Below are positions 22,055 to 32,924 of a stretch of 64,000 bases of DNA, piece by piece. Below the pieces are notes generated by a model. That model saw only the letters and a list, made by a program, of their open reading frames with translations. It did no database searches and had not been told where the DNA came from. Source of the DNA: Heterohyrax brucei (taxonomy: Eukaryota > Chordata > Mammalia > Hyracoidea > Procaviidae); contig CM053162.1 of the NCBI GenBank assembly GCA_028571685.1, positions 64,158,351-64,222,350 of the forward strand, in the 5' to 3' direction. The position numbers were made by a program, and so were the translations under genes. Each line of letters begins with the position of its first letter. Positions within the stretch are counted from its first letter, which is position 1.

Positions 22055-25000
22055 AGTGAAGCCAACGTGGTTCTAAAGACAGAAGCACCTTGCCATCTCT
22101 CTGCAGCAAAGGCCTGAAACCACAAGCATCAACTGAAGAAATAAATAACTCGATCAAGCACTAAATGGAATAAGAAACTGACAGACAACAGAGAATGTGG
22201 AGAGAAACGGAGTGGATATTCAAACAAGTTAATGTACTACAGATTAACAATCTTAAAATACAGTGACCAGAGAACTCAGACAGAGAGTACAGGAAGGCAT
22301 TCGATAAAGACCAATGCCAATTCCTGAGAAAAACTCTAAATAAAGCAGGTTTGGAAGGAAAACTCTTCAACAGAATAAAATGCATCTATATAAAATCTAT
22401 AGCCAACATTATTCTTAATGGAGAGAGGAAGAAAACACCACCCCCCAAGAGTAGGAACAAGACAAATATGTCCCTTATCTCAACTTCTGTTTAGTGTTGA
22501 ACTGAAAGTGGTAACTAGAGCAGTAAGTCAATAAAAAGAAATAAAAGGCAATCAAATTGGTAAGGAAGAATCAAAACTATCCCTATCTGAAGATGATATG
22601 ACACTATACATAGATAAATCAAACAATTTCACAAGAAAATCTCTGGTACTAATAGAAAGATCAGCAGAGTGGCAGGACACAAGAAAAATATACAAAAATC
22701 ACTGTTTTCCTAGAAACCAATAAAGGCAACTATGAAAAAAAAAACAGAAAAGCAATATCATTTATAACAACCATTAACAAAACACTTAGAAATAAATCAA
22801 AATCAAGGATGCAAAAGAGTTATAAAAGAAACCACAAAACACTACCCCCCAAAAATCAAAGGAGACCTATGTAAAAGGAAAAAAAATTCAAGCTCATGGA
22901 TAGGCAGACTCAACGTTGTGAAAATGTCTATTCTACCCAAAGCAATGTATAAATAACAGTGCAATCCCAATCCAAACACCAACAGCATGCTTTACAGAAA
23001 TGGAAAAACAAATTATTAATTCTGTGTCAAAAGAGAAGAGCGCCAGATTTGTAAAGTACTATTGAAGAAGAGGAAAGCACAAGGATTCACTGTACCAGAC
23101 TTTAGAACCTACTATACAGCTATTGTAGTTGAAATAGCTTGGCACTGGTACAATAACATACACACTGAACAATAGAACAGATTCAAGAAGTCATATGCAA
23201 ATCCATCCACTTATGGCTACCTGATCTTTGACAAAGGCCCCAAGTCCACTAAATCAGGAAAGGACAGTCTTTTCAAGAAATTACCCGGTCAAAACTAGAG
23301 GTCCATCTGTAGAAAGAATGAAACAGGGCTCATACCTCACACCACACACACAAAATAATGAATTCAAAATAGTTCAAATACCTACCTAGAAGATATAAAC
23401 AATGGAGATCATGGAAGAAAAATAGGGACAAACTGAGACTGCCTAATACATGCCATAAATAAGATATATCCATAACTAGCAATACAAAAACAATAGAAGA
23501 TAAGCTACATTAATAGGATGCACTTGTATTCATCGAAAGACTTCACTAAAAGAGCAGAAAGCCTACAGACTAGAGAAAAAAATTCTATCACAAATCTGAC
23601 AGAGTTCTAATGTCTAAAATAACTAGGAAAAATCTCTCTACAATGAAAAGACAAGTCAATTTAAAAAATGAGCAAATGATACAGATATTTAACCAAAGAA
23701 GGTATTTGGTGGCTAAAAGACACAGGAAGAAACACTTGCAATCACTAGCCGTTAGAGAAATGCAAATCAAAACGACAATGAGATACTATCTCACCCCAAC
23801 GTTACTGGCACAAGTCAAAAAAAAAAAAGAAAGAAAGAAAATAAATTTTGCTGAGGCTGCTGGGAGCTTGGAATTCTATTGCATTGCTGGCAGGGATATA
23901 ACATGGTGCACCATTTTAGAAAATGATATGACGCTTGCTTAAAAAGCTAGAAATAGAAATACAATAAAATCCAGCAATTTCACTACTAAAATTATATCTG
24001 AGAAAAATAAGAGCTGCCACATGAGTAGACATATGCACACTCATGTTCCTTTTCATGTCATTCGTAAGAGTAAAAAAGATGGAAACCGTTTAAGTGCCCA
24101 TCGACAGATAAATGAATAAAGAAATTATGCTACATGCAAGCAATGAAATACTATGCCACAATAAAGAACAAGGAGGAATCTTGTGAAGTATCTCAAAATG
24201 TGTAAGAATCTGGAGGGCATTGTGCTGAGTAAAGTAAGTCAGTCATAAAAGGACAAATGCTGTGTAAGAAGGGTGTTATTAAAACTCGTATAAAAGGTAT
24301 ACACAGAAAGAAGTAATCTTTGATGTCAGACGAGGGGAGAAATGAGAATGGAAAACACTAGATGATAGATAATGCTTACTTTGGTGAAGGGTAAGAGAGT
24401 ACATAATACTGGGTAAGTCAGTACAACTTGACTAACACAAAATTATGGTAGCTTCTTAGACACATCCCAATGCTCTGAGGGACCAAATTACTGGGCTCAG
24501 GCCTGGGAACAATGGTTTAGAGGAGATCTAGGTCAACTGGTATAACACAGTTTATAAAGAAAATGTTCCATGTCCTGCTTTAGTGAGTAGCCTCTGGAGT
24601 ATTAAAAGCTTGTGAGTGGCCACTTGTGATACTCCACTGATTCCATCCTGTCTGCAGCAAGTAAGAATGAAAAAACACACAAATAAACAAAGATACAAGG
24701 GAAAGATTAGTCAAAAGGATTAACAGATCACCACCACCACAGACTCCACCTGACTGAGTCCATCATAGCTTGATGACACCTAGCTACTGCCACCGACTTC
24801 TCTAACAGGGATCACAACAGACAGTCCTGGACAGAGATGGAGAAAATGTAAACCAAAATTTTAACCCACATAAAAGACTAAACTTACTGATCTGACAGAG
24901 ACTGGAGAAAGTATGGTCCCTAGACAACCTTTTAACTGAGTATAGGTGTCACATCTGAGGTTTACCCTTCATTCAAAATTTAGACAAGTTCATAAAAAAC

Positions 25001-25218
25001 AAAATAAGACTAAATGGACACACAAGCCAAGGGGTAAGGATGAGAAGGCAGGAGGGGACCGGAAAGCTACCAACGAAGAGTCCCAGCTTGACAAGCAAAG
25101 AGTGTCAACACATTGTGAGGTTTGTAACCAATGTCATGAAACAATGCGTATTAAATGTTTAATGAGAAACTAATTTGCTCTGTAGACCTTAGCTAAAGTA
25201 CAATAAAGGAAAAGAAAT
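22055..25218 (+). mobile_element. L1 LINE inserted in RTE, 5'UTR joined directly to ORF2
   Basis: The first 220 bp match L1 5'UTR: 'ctgcagcaaaggcctgaaac' and 'aaataactcgatcaag' align with the 5'UTR of the antisense L1 (18300-18425). From about 22285 the sequence is ORF2 reverse transcriptase. The 3'UTR runs about 24300-25200, and the A-rich tail 'caataaaggaaaagaaa' ends at 25218. ORF1 and the endonuclease half of ORF2 are absent. The element splits an antisense RTE. Confidence 0.85.
22285..24240 (+). pseudogene. L1 ORF2 remnant, reverse transcriptase to C-terminus
   Basis: It opens abruptly at KAFDKDQCQFLRKTLNKAG, then INGER-like and LNGERKK motifs. The catalytic box near 22580 reads LSLSEDDMTLY, so FADD has become SEDD. 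The C-terminal frame at 23610-23942 keeps REMQIKTTMRYYLTPTLLAQ. There are many frameshifts and stops. The endonuclease domain is missing because the 5'UTR is joined straight to the RT region. Confidence 0.88.
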
Positions 25219-25224
25219 CTACTT

Positions 25225-26060
25225 GTTTGTGAAATTCATCTATCATCTTGAAAATTCCCACATTCTGTTTTATTGCCTTTCTTTGGAACAGGCACAAATG
25301 TGTGTCTCTCTCAGGCAGTGGGCCAGGGAGCTGGCTTTCAAATTTCTTGGCGTAGACCAGTGAGCACCTTTGGCGCTTCATCTGTTTATTGTTACATCTC
25401 AATTGACATTCCGTCAATTCCTGGAGCTTAGTTTCCTGCTGACGCCTTCACCATTGTATAGACTTCTTCCTTCAGATCCGTTGGTTCTTGATCAAATGCT
25501 ACCTCTAGAAATGTCTGAATGTAGGTCAATTCTTTTTTTCCATTTTCTTTTGATGCTTCATGTGTTGTTCAATGTTTTACTCATATCAACTTGTGGCTTG
25601 AGTTTTTCTTCAATTCTTTTAATTTCAGAAATGCCAAGCTTGTTTTCTCTTTGAGTTCTCCAACTGCAGGTTTTGGCACACTTAATTTTAATTATTTACT
25701 TTGTCTTCTCAAGCTTCTCTTTGGAATTCTCTGTTCAGCTCTTTTACTTTGTCATTTCTTCTATTCACTTTAGCAGCTGTGTCTTTAAAAGTAAGTTTCA
25801 GAGTCTCTTCCGACAACTATTTTAATCTTTTCTTTCTTCCCTGTATTTTTAATGATCTTTTATTTTCATTGTGTATTAGGTTCTTGATGTCATCTCACAA
25901 ATCCTGTGACATTCTGTCATTACTGTTAAATGAGTCAAATCTATTCTCAATATGTTCTCTAAATACAGTGAGATATATTCAAGGTCATGTATTCACTCTT
26001 GTGGGCTTGGTTTAATTTTCTCCTACTTCAGATTGAGTTTACATATGATCAATAGATAGT
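25225..26060 (-). mobile_element. RTE LINE, antisense, right part (split by L1)
   Basis: It resumes the RTE at the point where 22050 left off ('aaaattcccacattctg') and extends upstream in the element. This includes the region that overlaps 7590-7766 and continues further 5' than any other copy here. The frames are broken. Confidence 0.85.
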
Positions 26061-27126
26061 ATATGCAAGCAACTTATGTAAGTGGTGAATTTATGCCAAT
26101 TAATTTGATATGTGACTTGGGGAAAATAAAATCTACCTAATTGGATAGACTGTCCAGCTTGCAAGATTTATTATTTCATTTTTAATTGATTACTTCTACC
26201 AAAAGGCACAAATTATGTGACATAATGAAACAATCAGGCCATTGGCTATTTCTTGGTAACCTTAGTGTATTTTCAGGGCAAATTACGATAGATGAATTGA
26301 TCGACCAAACATAATTACACTTGTTCATTGGACTCATAAAAAAATGCTAGGAAATTCCAATAAGTAATTTCAATCTGTTCTAATAAATGGAAACTAAATC
26401 TGAAAAGCTGTTGGATCTCAGACAGGAAAACAAGGGAGCAAACAGTTTAATTTGTTTTGGAAGTTTGTCCTTCTATGGTTCTTAGATTTATTTCAGTAAA
26501 AATAACAAAGCTTGCATCGGCATGAGAGAAAGGAGAATGCATATTTTTTAAAAAAATTTCCCCCCTCGCAATGCAAAACAGTATTATCTAAATAGGTGCA
26601 GGGATTTCAGATGTTGAGCAATTGTTGTTGTCTATGCTTTCAGAGTAATGAACAAAGAAAAGACAAGGCTATTATAAAACAAGAAAATTACGCTATGCAG
26701 TAAGGAGAAGGTTCTTGAATTTCCTTGATGCGGCCAGGGTTGTTTTGCTCAGTGTATCCTTAACAGTAATACGCAGTCAGGTTATTTGTCTGGATCATCA
26801 CTGGTGTGAAAACAGCTTGCAGGTGACCAAAGACACGCTGAATAAAGAGACAGACATTTATATATTACCCTCTGCTATTTAGTAATATGCTGAGGTAGAA
26901 GCATATGTATATCAGTTCACAAGGCTTTCAGCTCCAAACACATAACAAAAACAATCAAGTCTCGTTAACAAATAGGGGTTTCGTGTATTAACAAGTATGA
27001 TTTAAAAAAGAAGAAGGAAAATAAATGATAATAAGAAGTCTGGAAGTAAGCAGTCCACATTCAGGGCTGATAGGGAAACTCACTAATGCTTTTGGGAATA
27101 GGACTATTTTAGCATTTTTGCTCCAC
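26061..27126. other. Intergenic DNA, nothing recognised
   Basis: AT-rich, probably single-copy. No gene, SINE or LINE signature is visible. Confidence 0.5.
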
Positions 27127-27138
27127 TATCTTTAGCGC

Positions 27139-27304
27139 TAGGTATCCTGGTGTCATAGTGGTTAAATTCTATGGCTGTTAACCAAAAGCTCAGCAGTTCA
27201 AATCCAACAGGTACTCCTTGGAAACTCTGTGGGGCAGTTCTACCATCCTATAGGGTCACAATGAGTCAGAATTGACTTGACAGCAGTAGGTTTGGTTTGA
27301 TTTT
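27139..27304 (+). mobile_element. AfroSINE with target duplication
   Basis: Head 'tatcctggtgtcatagtgg', body 'gttaaccaaaagctcagcag', tail 'cagcagtaggtttggtttg'. Flanks 'tatctttagcgc' (27127-27138) and 'tatctttagtgc' (27305-27316) match at 11 of 12 bases. Confidence 0.93.
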
Positions 27305-27316
27305 TATCTTTAGTGC

Positions 27317-28404
27317 ATAAACCTTCAACCTATGCTCACCAGCTTTAGGTAATTAAGGTAAGCTTAGCCCTCTTGTGATATTTAAGAGTTCACATACCTC
27401 AGGGGACCTATGTGACCAAAATTCATTATTCATATGAGTCCAATGTGACTCCAAGTGAATTTGCAATGTAACACTCCCAAGTGAAGTGAGGAAACAGTTC
27501 GGGTCACTTTGATCTAATGGCTTTGCCATCTCAGTATAATACTTCCATATTCACCGTAACAAAGGAAGAGAGAGACAGAAATACCGCAGAGGGATGTTCA
27601 CTGTCTTCACCTGGAAGTGCCACATGCTATTTCCATCCATTGTTCATGGACCAAAATCAAACCAAAGAATGTAGTATTACATCTGTCTATGAAGGAGAGA
27701 AGGTTTGGACACTGAGGAGTGATAGTATTTTACACCCAGTCACCTATTGTTACAAGATAACTACATCTTTGCTTTCAAATACAGAATGCAATGAACAAAT
27801 GAATCAATTATCAATGAATACATGGGCAAGGGATCAAAAAGGCTTTCATCTGATTATATGTACTTTTTATTTGGAGAGATACACTACTACACTACCAAAC
27901 ACAGCAAAGCAGGAGGGACAGGAAAACAGAATGAATGGAATTAGGGAGCTAGGGTAGGAGGAGAATATTGACTACTGCAGCCCTGGCAACCAGTGTCACC
28001 AAAGATTGTATGCTCGTTCTTTAAGGAGGAACCAATTTGTTTGTAAACTGTCATCTAAAACATAATATTAAAAAAGAAAAAATCAAATTACCATTTTTAC
28101 TTTTTGCAGTGCTCTGACCTGAAGACCTTAAAATGGTAATAATTAAAATAGCACTCAGTATACATCATAGATAGCAATCATGCTGGTCACAGAAGTATTA
28201 AAACTTTGGAATTCTTGAATAGAAAACATAAGATTGAATACAAACATGTATCCCCTGTTCTGCCTTGATTTTGCCCTATGTTACCTTTTCTTAAGCTTGA
28301 AGGTTCATAATCTGATACCTATTAGCTTGCAGGGTGGTTGAATCTAAATGTTTTGTAATCCCACTGTCTGTATCTGATTATTGTTTCTGTTACTTTTTGT
28401 TCTT
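27317..28404. other. Intergenic DNA with an unremarkable 146-codon frame
   Basis: The frame at 27517-27957 (+) has no recognisable domain, signal peptide or plausible neighbouring exon, and I treat it as fortuitous. No other element is recognised. Confidence 0.45.
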
Positions 28405-28540
28405 GAGCATGTTAATTAAATTTTCTAATCTTTGGTTTTCTGCACCAGGAAAATGATTTTAAAAACAGTACAGATATAATAGAGTTCTTGTGAGGTTAAA
28501 ATAAAAATGCATTTCAAGTTCTCTATTATTATCATTATTA
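28405..28540 (+). mobile_element. MIR SINE, diverged
   Basis: The order of 'gagcatgttaattaaatttt', 'ctaatctttggttttctgca' and 'ttcttgtgaggttaaaat' parallels the MIR core and 3' half. Confidence 0.6.
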
Positions 28541-28792
28541 GTATTTTACCTGGTGACCTCAGAAATACTATATCTATGAAAAGAATTTCCAATATCAATA
28601 GCAGTGTTACTCACAGTTTATTGCTTATGAACTAGAAAAGTTAAAAATAGATTAAAGGGGCCATAAAGCAGACATTTTTCATCTTCTTTACAATGGAACT
28701 TCTAGCAGGTTTGCCAGCCCAAGAAATAGATATTATTATAATCTTCATATAAATTAATTTTAGAACATTTGTTAAAAGTAGAGAGTCTTTGG

Positions 28793-28964
28793 ATACCTTG
28801 CTGCCATAGTGGTTGAGCGCTACATCTACTAACCAAAAGGTTGGCAGTTCAGATCTGGCAGGTGCTCCTTGGAAACTCTGTGGAGCAGTTTGACTCTGTC
28901 CCATACAGGTCACTATGAGTCAGAATCAACTCAACAGCAGTTTGTTTGGCTTAGTTTGGTTTAA
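28793..28964 (+). mobile_element. AfroSINE, near full length
   Basis: Head 'ccttgctgccatagtggttg', body 'ctactaaccaaaaggttggc', tail 'caacagcagtttgtttggc', extending into 'gtttggtttaa'. A 20-bp tip of another SINE is inserted in its tail at 28965-28984. Confidence 0.92.
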
Positions 28965-28984
28965 GCCAAGCCAAGCGCCATTGA
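28965..28984 (-). mobile_element. 20-bp AfroSINE tip with perfect 11-bp flanking repeats
   Basis: The minus strand reads 'tcaatggcgcttggcttggc', the last 20 bases of the SINE tail. It is flanked by 'gtttggtttaa' at 28954-28964 and again at 28985-28995. Confidence 0.82.
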
Positions 28985-29019
28985 GTTTGGTTTAAGTGCT
29001 GGTAAGCAAGAATAGTTAT

Positions 29020-29625
29020 CACACTGCTGGCAAGAATAAAGAATATACTACTTTAACAAAAGGTTTTTCAGTTCTTTAGGTAAGCATGTATTTACCATGT
29101 TTCAGCCATTTCACCCAGTAGATAGCACATGCCCCACAAAAACTTACTTACCCATTAACGTTAATTGCAGTTTTATTTACAGTAGTTAAGCATTACAAAA
29201 ACCCAAATTTTCATCAACAAACAAATGGGACAACAAACAAGTTGTGGTGTATTCAGTGAATGGGATACTACTCAGTAGCATAAAAGAAACAAACTATTGA
29301 TATATAAAATAGCATAAACCAATCTCAAAAAAACTTATGCTGAGTGAAAGAATCCAGGCAAGAAAAGAAGTAATACAGTATGTGATTTCACCTGTATAAA
29401 ACCTAGAAAACACTAATATATATTGACAGAAACACATCAGTGCTTGCACAGAGAAGAAGGTGAAAGAAGGTGTCACACAATGCCACTAAGAAACTTGGGA
29501 GAGAAATGAATATGTTCATTTCTTGCATGTAAAGGTGCTTTTACAAACTCATACACATTAAGAACGTTCAGGTCATTATATGTCAATGATGTCTCATGAT
29601 GCTGTTTTTAAAAAGCTTATCAAAG
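29020..29625 (+). mobile_element. Old L1 3' end
   Basis: The phrases 'catcaacaaacaaatgggac', 'atgggatactactcagtagc' and 'tatgtgatttcacctgtata' follow the ORF2 C-terminus to 3'UTR order of old mammalian L1. Confidence 0.72.
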
Positions 29626-30183
29626 AGCAAAAATGATTACTATTGTATTTATGAAAATAAGGTTATTCTGCACAATAGAATCTGCTTTTTCACACTATAG
29701 CTTTCTCCTTTGCAGGAGGTACTGACACGGCCATACCCCTCCAAAATTTCAGTCTACAGAACTGAGCCTGCTTACAGCTACTTAGCTTGCTGACGTCTAA
29801 GTGCGATCACAGGCTACTTTTGTTCTTCTTAGAAATAAGGCTTCAGATTTATAAAGGTCTTTATAGTCAAAAAGCTGTAAGCTCACGTATATATGTGCAC
29901 TGCAAGAAGGTCAGCTTGGTGAATAAGGGCACATCTGTGTAGGCCATTACGTTTAGCAAGGGCTTCTACAGGTGCTATCCCATTTGATCCCCATCAATCT
30001 CCTCCTTCTGCCTCCCGGCACCCTCCTCACAAGCTCACTGACTCATCTCTATTCTACCACGTTCCCTGGCTCACAGACTTCACCTCTTCTGATTCACCTT
30101 GTCTTCTGTTTCCAGTCAGTCTTTCTCACATGCTCATTTAGAAGCACAGAAGACCAGAGCCAGAAGTCCTCTTATTTTACAGA
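29626..30183. other. Intergenic DNA, nothing recognised
   Basis: No gene or repeat recognised up to the target repeat of the next SINE. Confidence 0.45.
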
Positions 30184-30339
30184 GCAAACACTGGGGGTGT
30201 AGTCGTTAAGTGTTACATCTGCTAAACAAAAGATCGTCAGTTCAAATGCACAACGCACTCCTTGAAAACTCTATGGGGCCGTTCTACTCTGACCTATAGG
30301 GTGACTATAAGTCAGAACTGACTCCATAGCAGTGGGTTT
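30184..30339 (+). mobile_element. AfroSINE with perfect 12-bp target duplication
   Basis: Head 'gtgtagtcgttaagtg', body 'ctgctaaacaaaagatcg', tail 'ctgactccatagcagtggg'. Flanked by 'ttattttacaga' at 30172-30183 and 30340-30351. Confidence 0.95.
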
Positions 30340-30539
30340 TTATTTTACAGATACCACTGAAGCCCAGGAAGCTTGCTGTCTCACTTGGAATTCTAAAATG
30401 TCTCTGAATACTTGACCATCAAATCTAAAGTCCTCAGTGTGACATGCTAACATTTAGTCATTGTAACACCTCCTCCGAACAACACTGTCTTAACTCCCAC
30501 TGCAGTTTTTTTCATCTTTATGTTGTCTGTAACATGCAT

Positions 30540-30722
30540 TTTTCATCAACGTATTTGTCTGTCTGATTCTTATTGTTTCCTCTTTGTCTCTCCCAATCAT
30601 AACACAGTATGCTGACTGATGTAAACACTCCTGTCTACTTGCTTTAACATTACTGCACAGTACACTGCCTGGCACATAGCTGCAGCTCAGCGACTCTTAA
30701 CTGAGCAATTGAAAGGATGAGT
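30540..30722 (+). mobile_element. L2 LINE 3' end
   Basis: Ends in 'cactgcctggcacatagctg' followed by an '...gagcaattgaaaggatga' tail, the typical L2 3' terminus. Confidence 0.68.
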
Positions 30723-31004
30723 GATTGTCACTTTGGGCATATGTGTCATGTCAAATACACTAGCCTTCTCCATCTCACAACCATCCCGTTCAGGCCCTGT
30801 TTCCATATGGAATGCTCATTTGAACACAGAAAGAATATATATTATGAGTTGTATTTGATGGATGAGGACAGTAATAGAAAATTTAATGGAATACTCAATT
30901 TACTAAATTCATTCTTGCATATTCAGTATTAAAGACGATACTTCATAGTTACGTTATTCTGACTGAATTTCTCTGAACCCCAAAGAAGAATTAAAACATA
31001 AATT

Positions 31005-31105
31005 TAGGAGTCTCTTCAAAACTATGGGCAGCTCTATTGTGACCTCTAGGGTTGCTAGGAGTCGGACACAACTTGACAGCAGTTGGTTTGGCTTTTGGGT
31101 TTTCA
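31005..31105 (+). mobile_element. AfroSINE 3' half
   Basis: Contains 'gcagctctattgtgacctc', 'gggttgctaggagtcggac' and 'cagcagttggtttggc'. 5'-truncated. Confidence 0.87.
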
Positions 31106-31738
31106 AAAATACACAGAAATAAAAGAATCTGAGCATATAACCTTAAACTAAGTTCTCATAATATATTTGGGCACCAAGCAAATATGTTCAAAATCTTCCA
31201 GAGTTGCACACATGTGGAACTGGTTTATCTACAACATGTCAAATATTTTGTTAACTTCCACAAACTTAAGATTTCACACCTGTCAGTCGTAAGCACTTCT
31301 TACAAAAACAATAAATAGTTTGTAAAAATGTGTCTGAAGAGATGTCAGAAACTCTTGCAAAATGTTTTCAAACCATAACATGCCTCTGTTTTATTCACAT
31401 TTCTGTTCGGTCTGGCTAAGTGACTATGCAGTGCAGTAATTTGGAAGCATTAACTGGGAAATGTAGAGAAAAAAACGCTAGAATATCAACTTTAAACATG
31501 CACTTATCAAAAGTGTTCTACAATCAGATCTCAATTAAAAACTCCAGCACATGTCTATTGAGAGCTCATGAAATCGCTGTTATAGTGCCCGTTACTGTGG
31601 AATGCTATTTTAGTTTTTAACAATTTTAATCTTAGTAAAATTTCTGACTTGCAGAAAGTTTCAAGAAAGTTACAACACAAACCTGGAAAACTTGAATCCA
31701 GTTTCTTCTAAGTGTGTTTATTTCAATATATCTACTTT
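31106..31738. other. Intergenic DNA, nothing recognised
   Basis: AT-rich, no element or gene seen. Confidence 0.45.
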
Positions 31739-31744
31739 ATCTTT

Positions 31745-31762
31745 GATGGCACTTGGCTTGGC
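31745..31762 (+). mobile_element. 18-bp AfroSINE tip with 6-bp flanking repeats
   Basis: 'gatggcacttggcttggc' is flanked on both sides by 'atcttt' (31739-31744, 31763-31768). Confidence 0.7.
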
Positions 31763-31881
31763 ATCTTTCCCTCTTCCCTCTTCTCTCTCTCTTGCTCTCT
31801 CACTATTTAAGAGTAAGCTGCAGACACAATGCAAGATATGCCTTTATTCTTAAACACCTCAATGTATATTTTCATATATAT

Positions 31882-32047
31882 ATGGAAACCCTGGAGGCTG
31901 GTGGGTTAAGTGCTATGTCTGCTAACCAAAATGGTGGTAGTTCAAATCCACCAGGCGCTCCTTGGAAACTCTCTGGGGCAGTTCTACCATGACCTCTAGG
32001 GTTGCTATGAGTTGCACCTGATCTGATGGCATTAGTTTGTTTGGTTT
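31882..32047 (+). mobile_element. AfroSINE, near full length
   Basis: Head 'ggaaaccctggaggctggtg', body 'gctaaccaaaatggtggtag', 'caccaggcgctccttggaaa', tail 'gatggcattagtttgtttgg'. Confidence 0.92.
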
Positions 32048-32142
32048 TATATAGAGAGATACATGTCCATATATATATACACAGAGAGAGAGAGAGATTT
32101 GAACTAACCCAGAAAAATTATCAAAATAAGAAATTAAAAGCA

Positions 32143-32515
32143 GGGACTTCGAACCCACCTGGCGCTACAGACAGAAACACCACACCACCTGCAGCAAAGA
32201 CCTAAGGAGCTAAATAAAACAAGGACAAACCATCAGTCCTGGAACATGAAGTGTCAAATGAAGAGGAAAAAGATCTCAGCCAAAAACCAAATGCAGTAAG
32301 AAAGGGGACAGAAAACAGAGAGCAAGAGAGAGACAGGAGAGGAAGTCCTTTGTCAGCTAACCCAGCGCGAATTTGCCATCTCGGACGCCTGTGCGAGCTC
32401 AGCAGACATGGAGCACTGGGAAAGCAGATTCACTGACATCTCGGCGGAAGACTAAGCACTCGGTGCCCAGCAAGGTGTGCCTTCTACCTCTGGCGTTCTG
32501 CCCTCTGCTCCGCCT
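32143..32515 (+). mobile_element. L1 5'UTR fragment, locally CpG-rich
   Basis: Aligns with the 5'UTRs at 22060-22280 and, inverted, 18300-18425. Shared landmarks are 'ctgcagcaaagacctaagg' and 'ccatcagtcctggaac'. The second half (32360-32520) is richer in CpG than the rest of the window. It is not followed by ORF1 or ORF2 N-terminal sequence. ORF2 C-terminal sequence appears only at 32925. Confidence 0.68.
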
Positions 32516-32570
32516 TCGGAACCCCTGACGCATAGTGGTTAACTGCTATTTCTGCTCGCAGATGGCCTGG
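32516..32570 (+). mobile_element. AfroSINE head fragment
   Basis: Only the tRNA-like 5' part, 'gaacccctgacgcatagtgg' then 'ttaactgctatttctgct'. The body and tail are absent here. Confidence 0.75.
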
Positions 32571-32663
32571 CATGAGCAAGCAATGTCATAAAACAACATG
32601 TGTATTATTTAATTTGTTCTGAAAACCTTCACAAAAAACACAATTAAAAAGAAGTGTGTATAT

Positions 32664-32681
32664 GACGGCACTTGGCTTAGC
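32664..32681 (+). mobile_element. 18-bp AfroSINE tip next to (AT)n
   Basis: 'gacggcacttggcttagc' between AT-repeats. The flanking repeats are low complexity, so target duplication cannot be judged. Confidence 0.55.
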
Positions 32682-32693
32682 ATATATATATAT

Positions 32694-32797
32694 GTTCAAA
32701 TCCACCAGGTGCTCCTTGAATACTCTGGGGGTCAGTTCTACCCCGGCCCCTAGGGTCACCATGAGTCGGATCCGACTCAACAGCACTTGGCTTGACA
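32694..32797 (+). mobile_element. AfroSINE, 5'-truncated, 'cacttggcttg' tail
   Basis: Starts at 'ttcaaatccaccaggtgctc' and ends 'gactcaacagcacttggctt', followed by (AT)n at 32803-32820. This shows that the 'cacttggctt' tip belongs to a real SINE subfamily. Confidence 0.88.
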
Positions 32798-32825
32798 TAC
32801 AAATATATATATATATATATAAATT

Positions 32826-32915
32826 ACAGCCTTTGGAACACTGTGTGTCACTTCTACTCTGTCCTGCAGGGTCACCGAGTCAGAATCGACTTCATGGCAC
32901 ACAACGAAAACAAAT
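32826..32915 (+). mobile_element. AfroSINE 3' part
   Basis: 'cacttctactctgtcctgc' then 'gtcagaatcgacttcatggc'. 5'-truncated, lying directly after the previous SINE. Confidence 0.82.
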
Positions 32916-32924
32916 CCGGGATAT

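Noticed and set aside
27517-27957. 146-codon open frame on the plus strand
   Set aside because: No domain, signal sequence or similarity that I recognise. No splice-compatible neighbours are visible, and the length is within what AT-rich non-coding DNA yields over 64 kb.
32360-32520. CpG island or host promoter
   Set aside because: The CpG-rich stretch is short and contiguous with an L1 5'UTR fragment, which explains it.
32516-32570. tRNA gene candidate
   Set aside because: The A-box-like and B-box-like motifs belong to SINE heads. There is no complete cloverleaf, and the same motifs occur at dozens of SINE loci.
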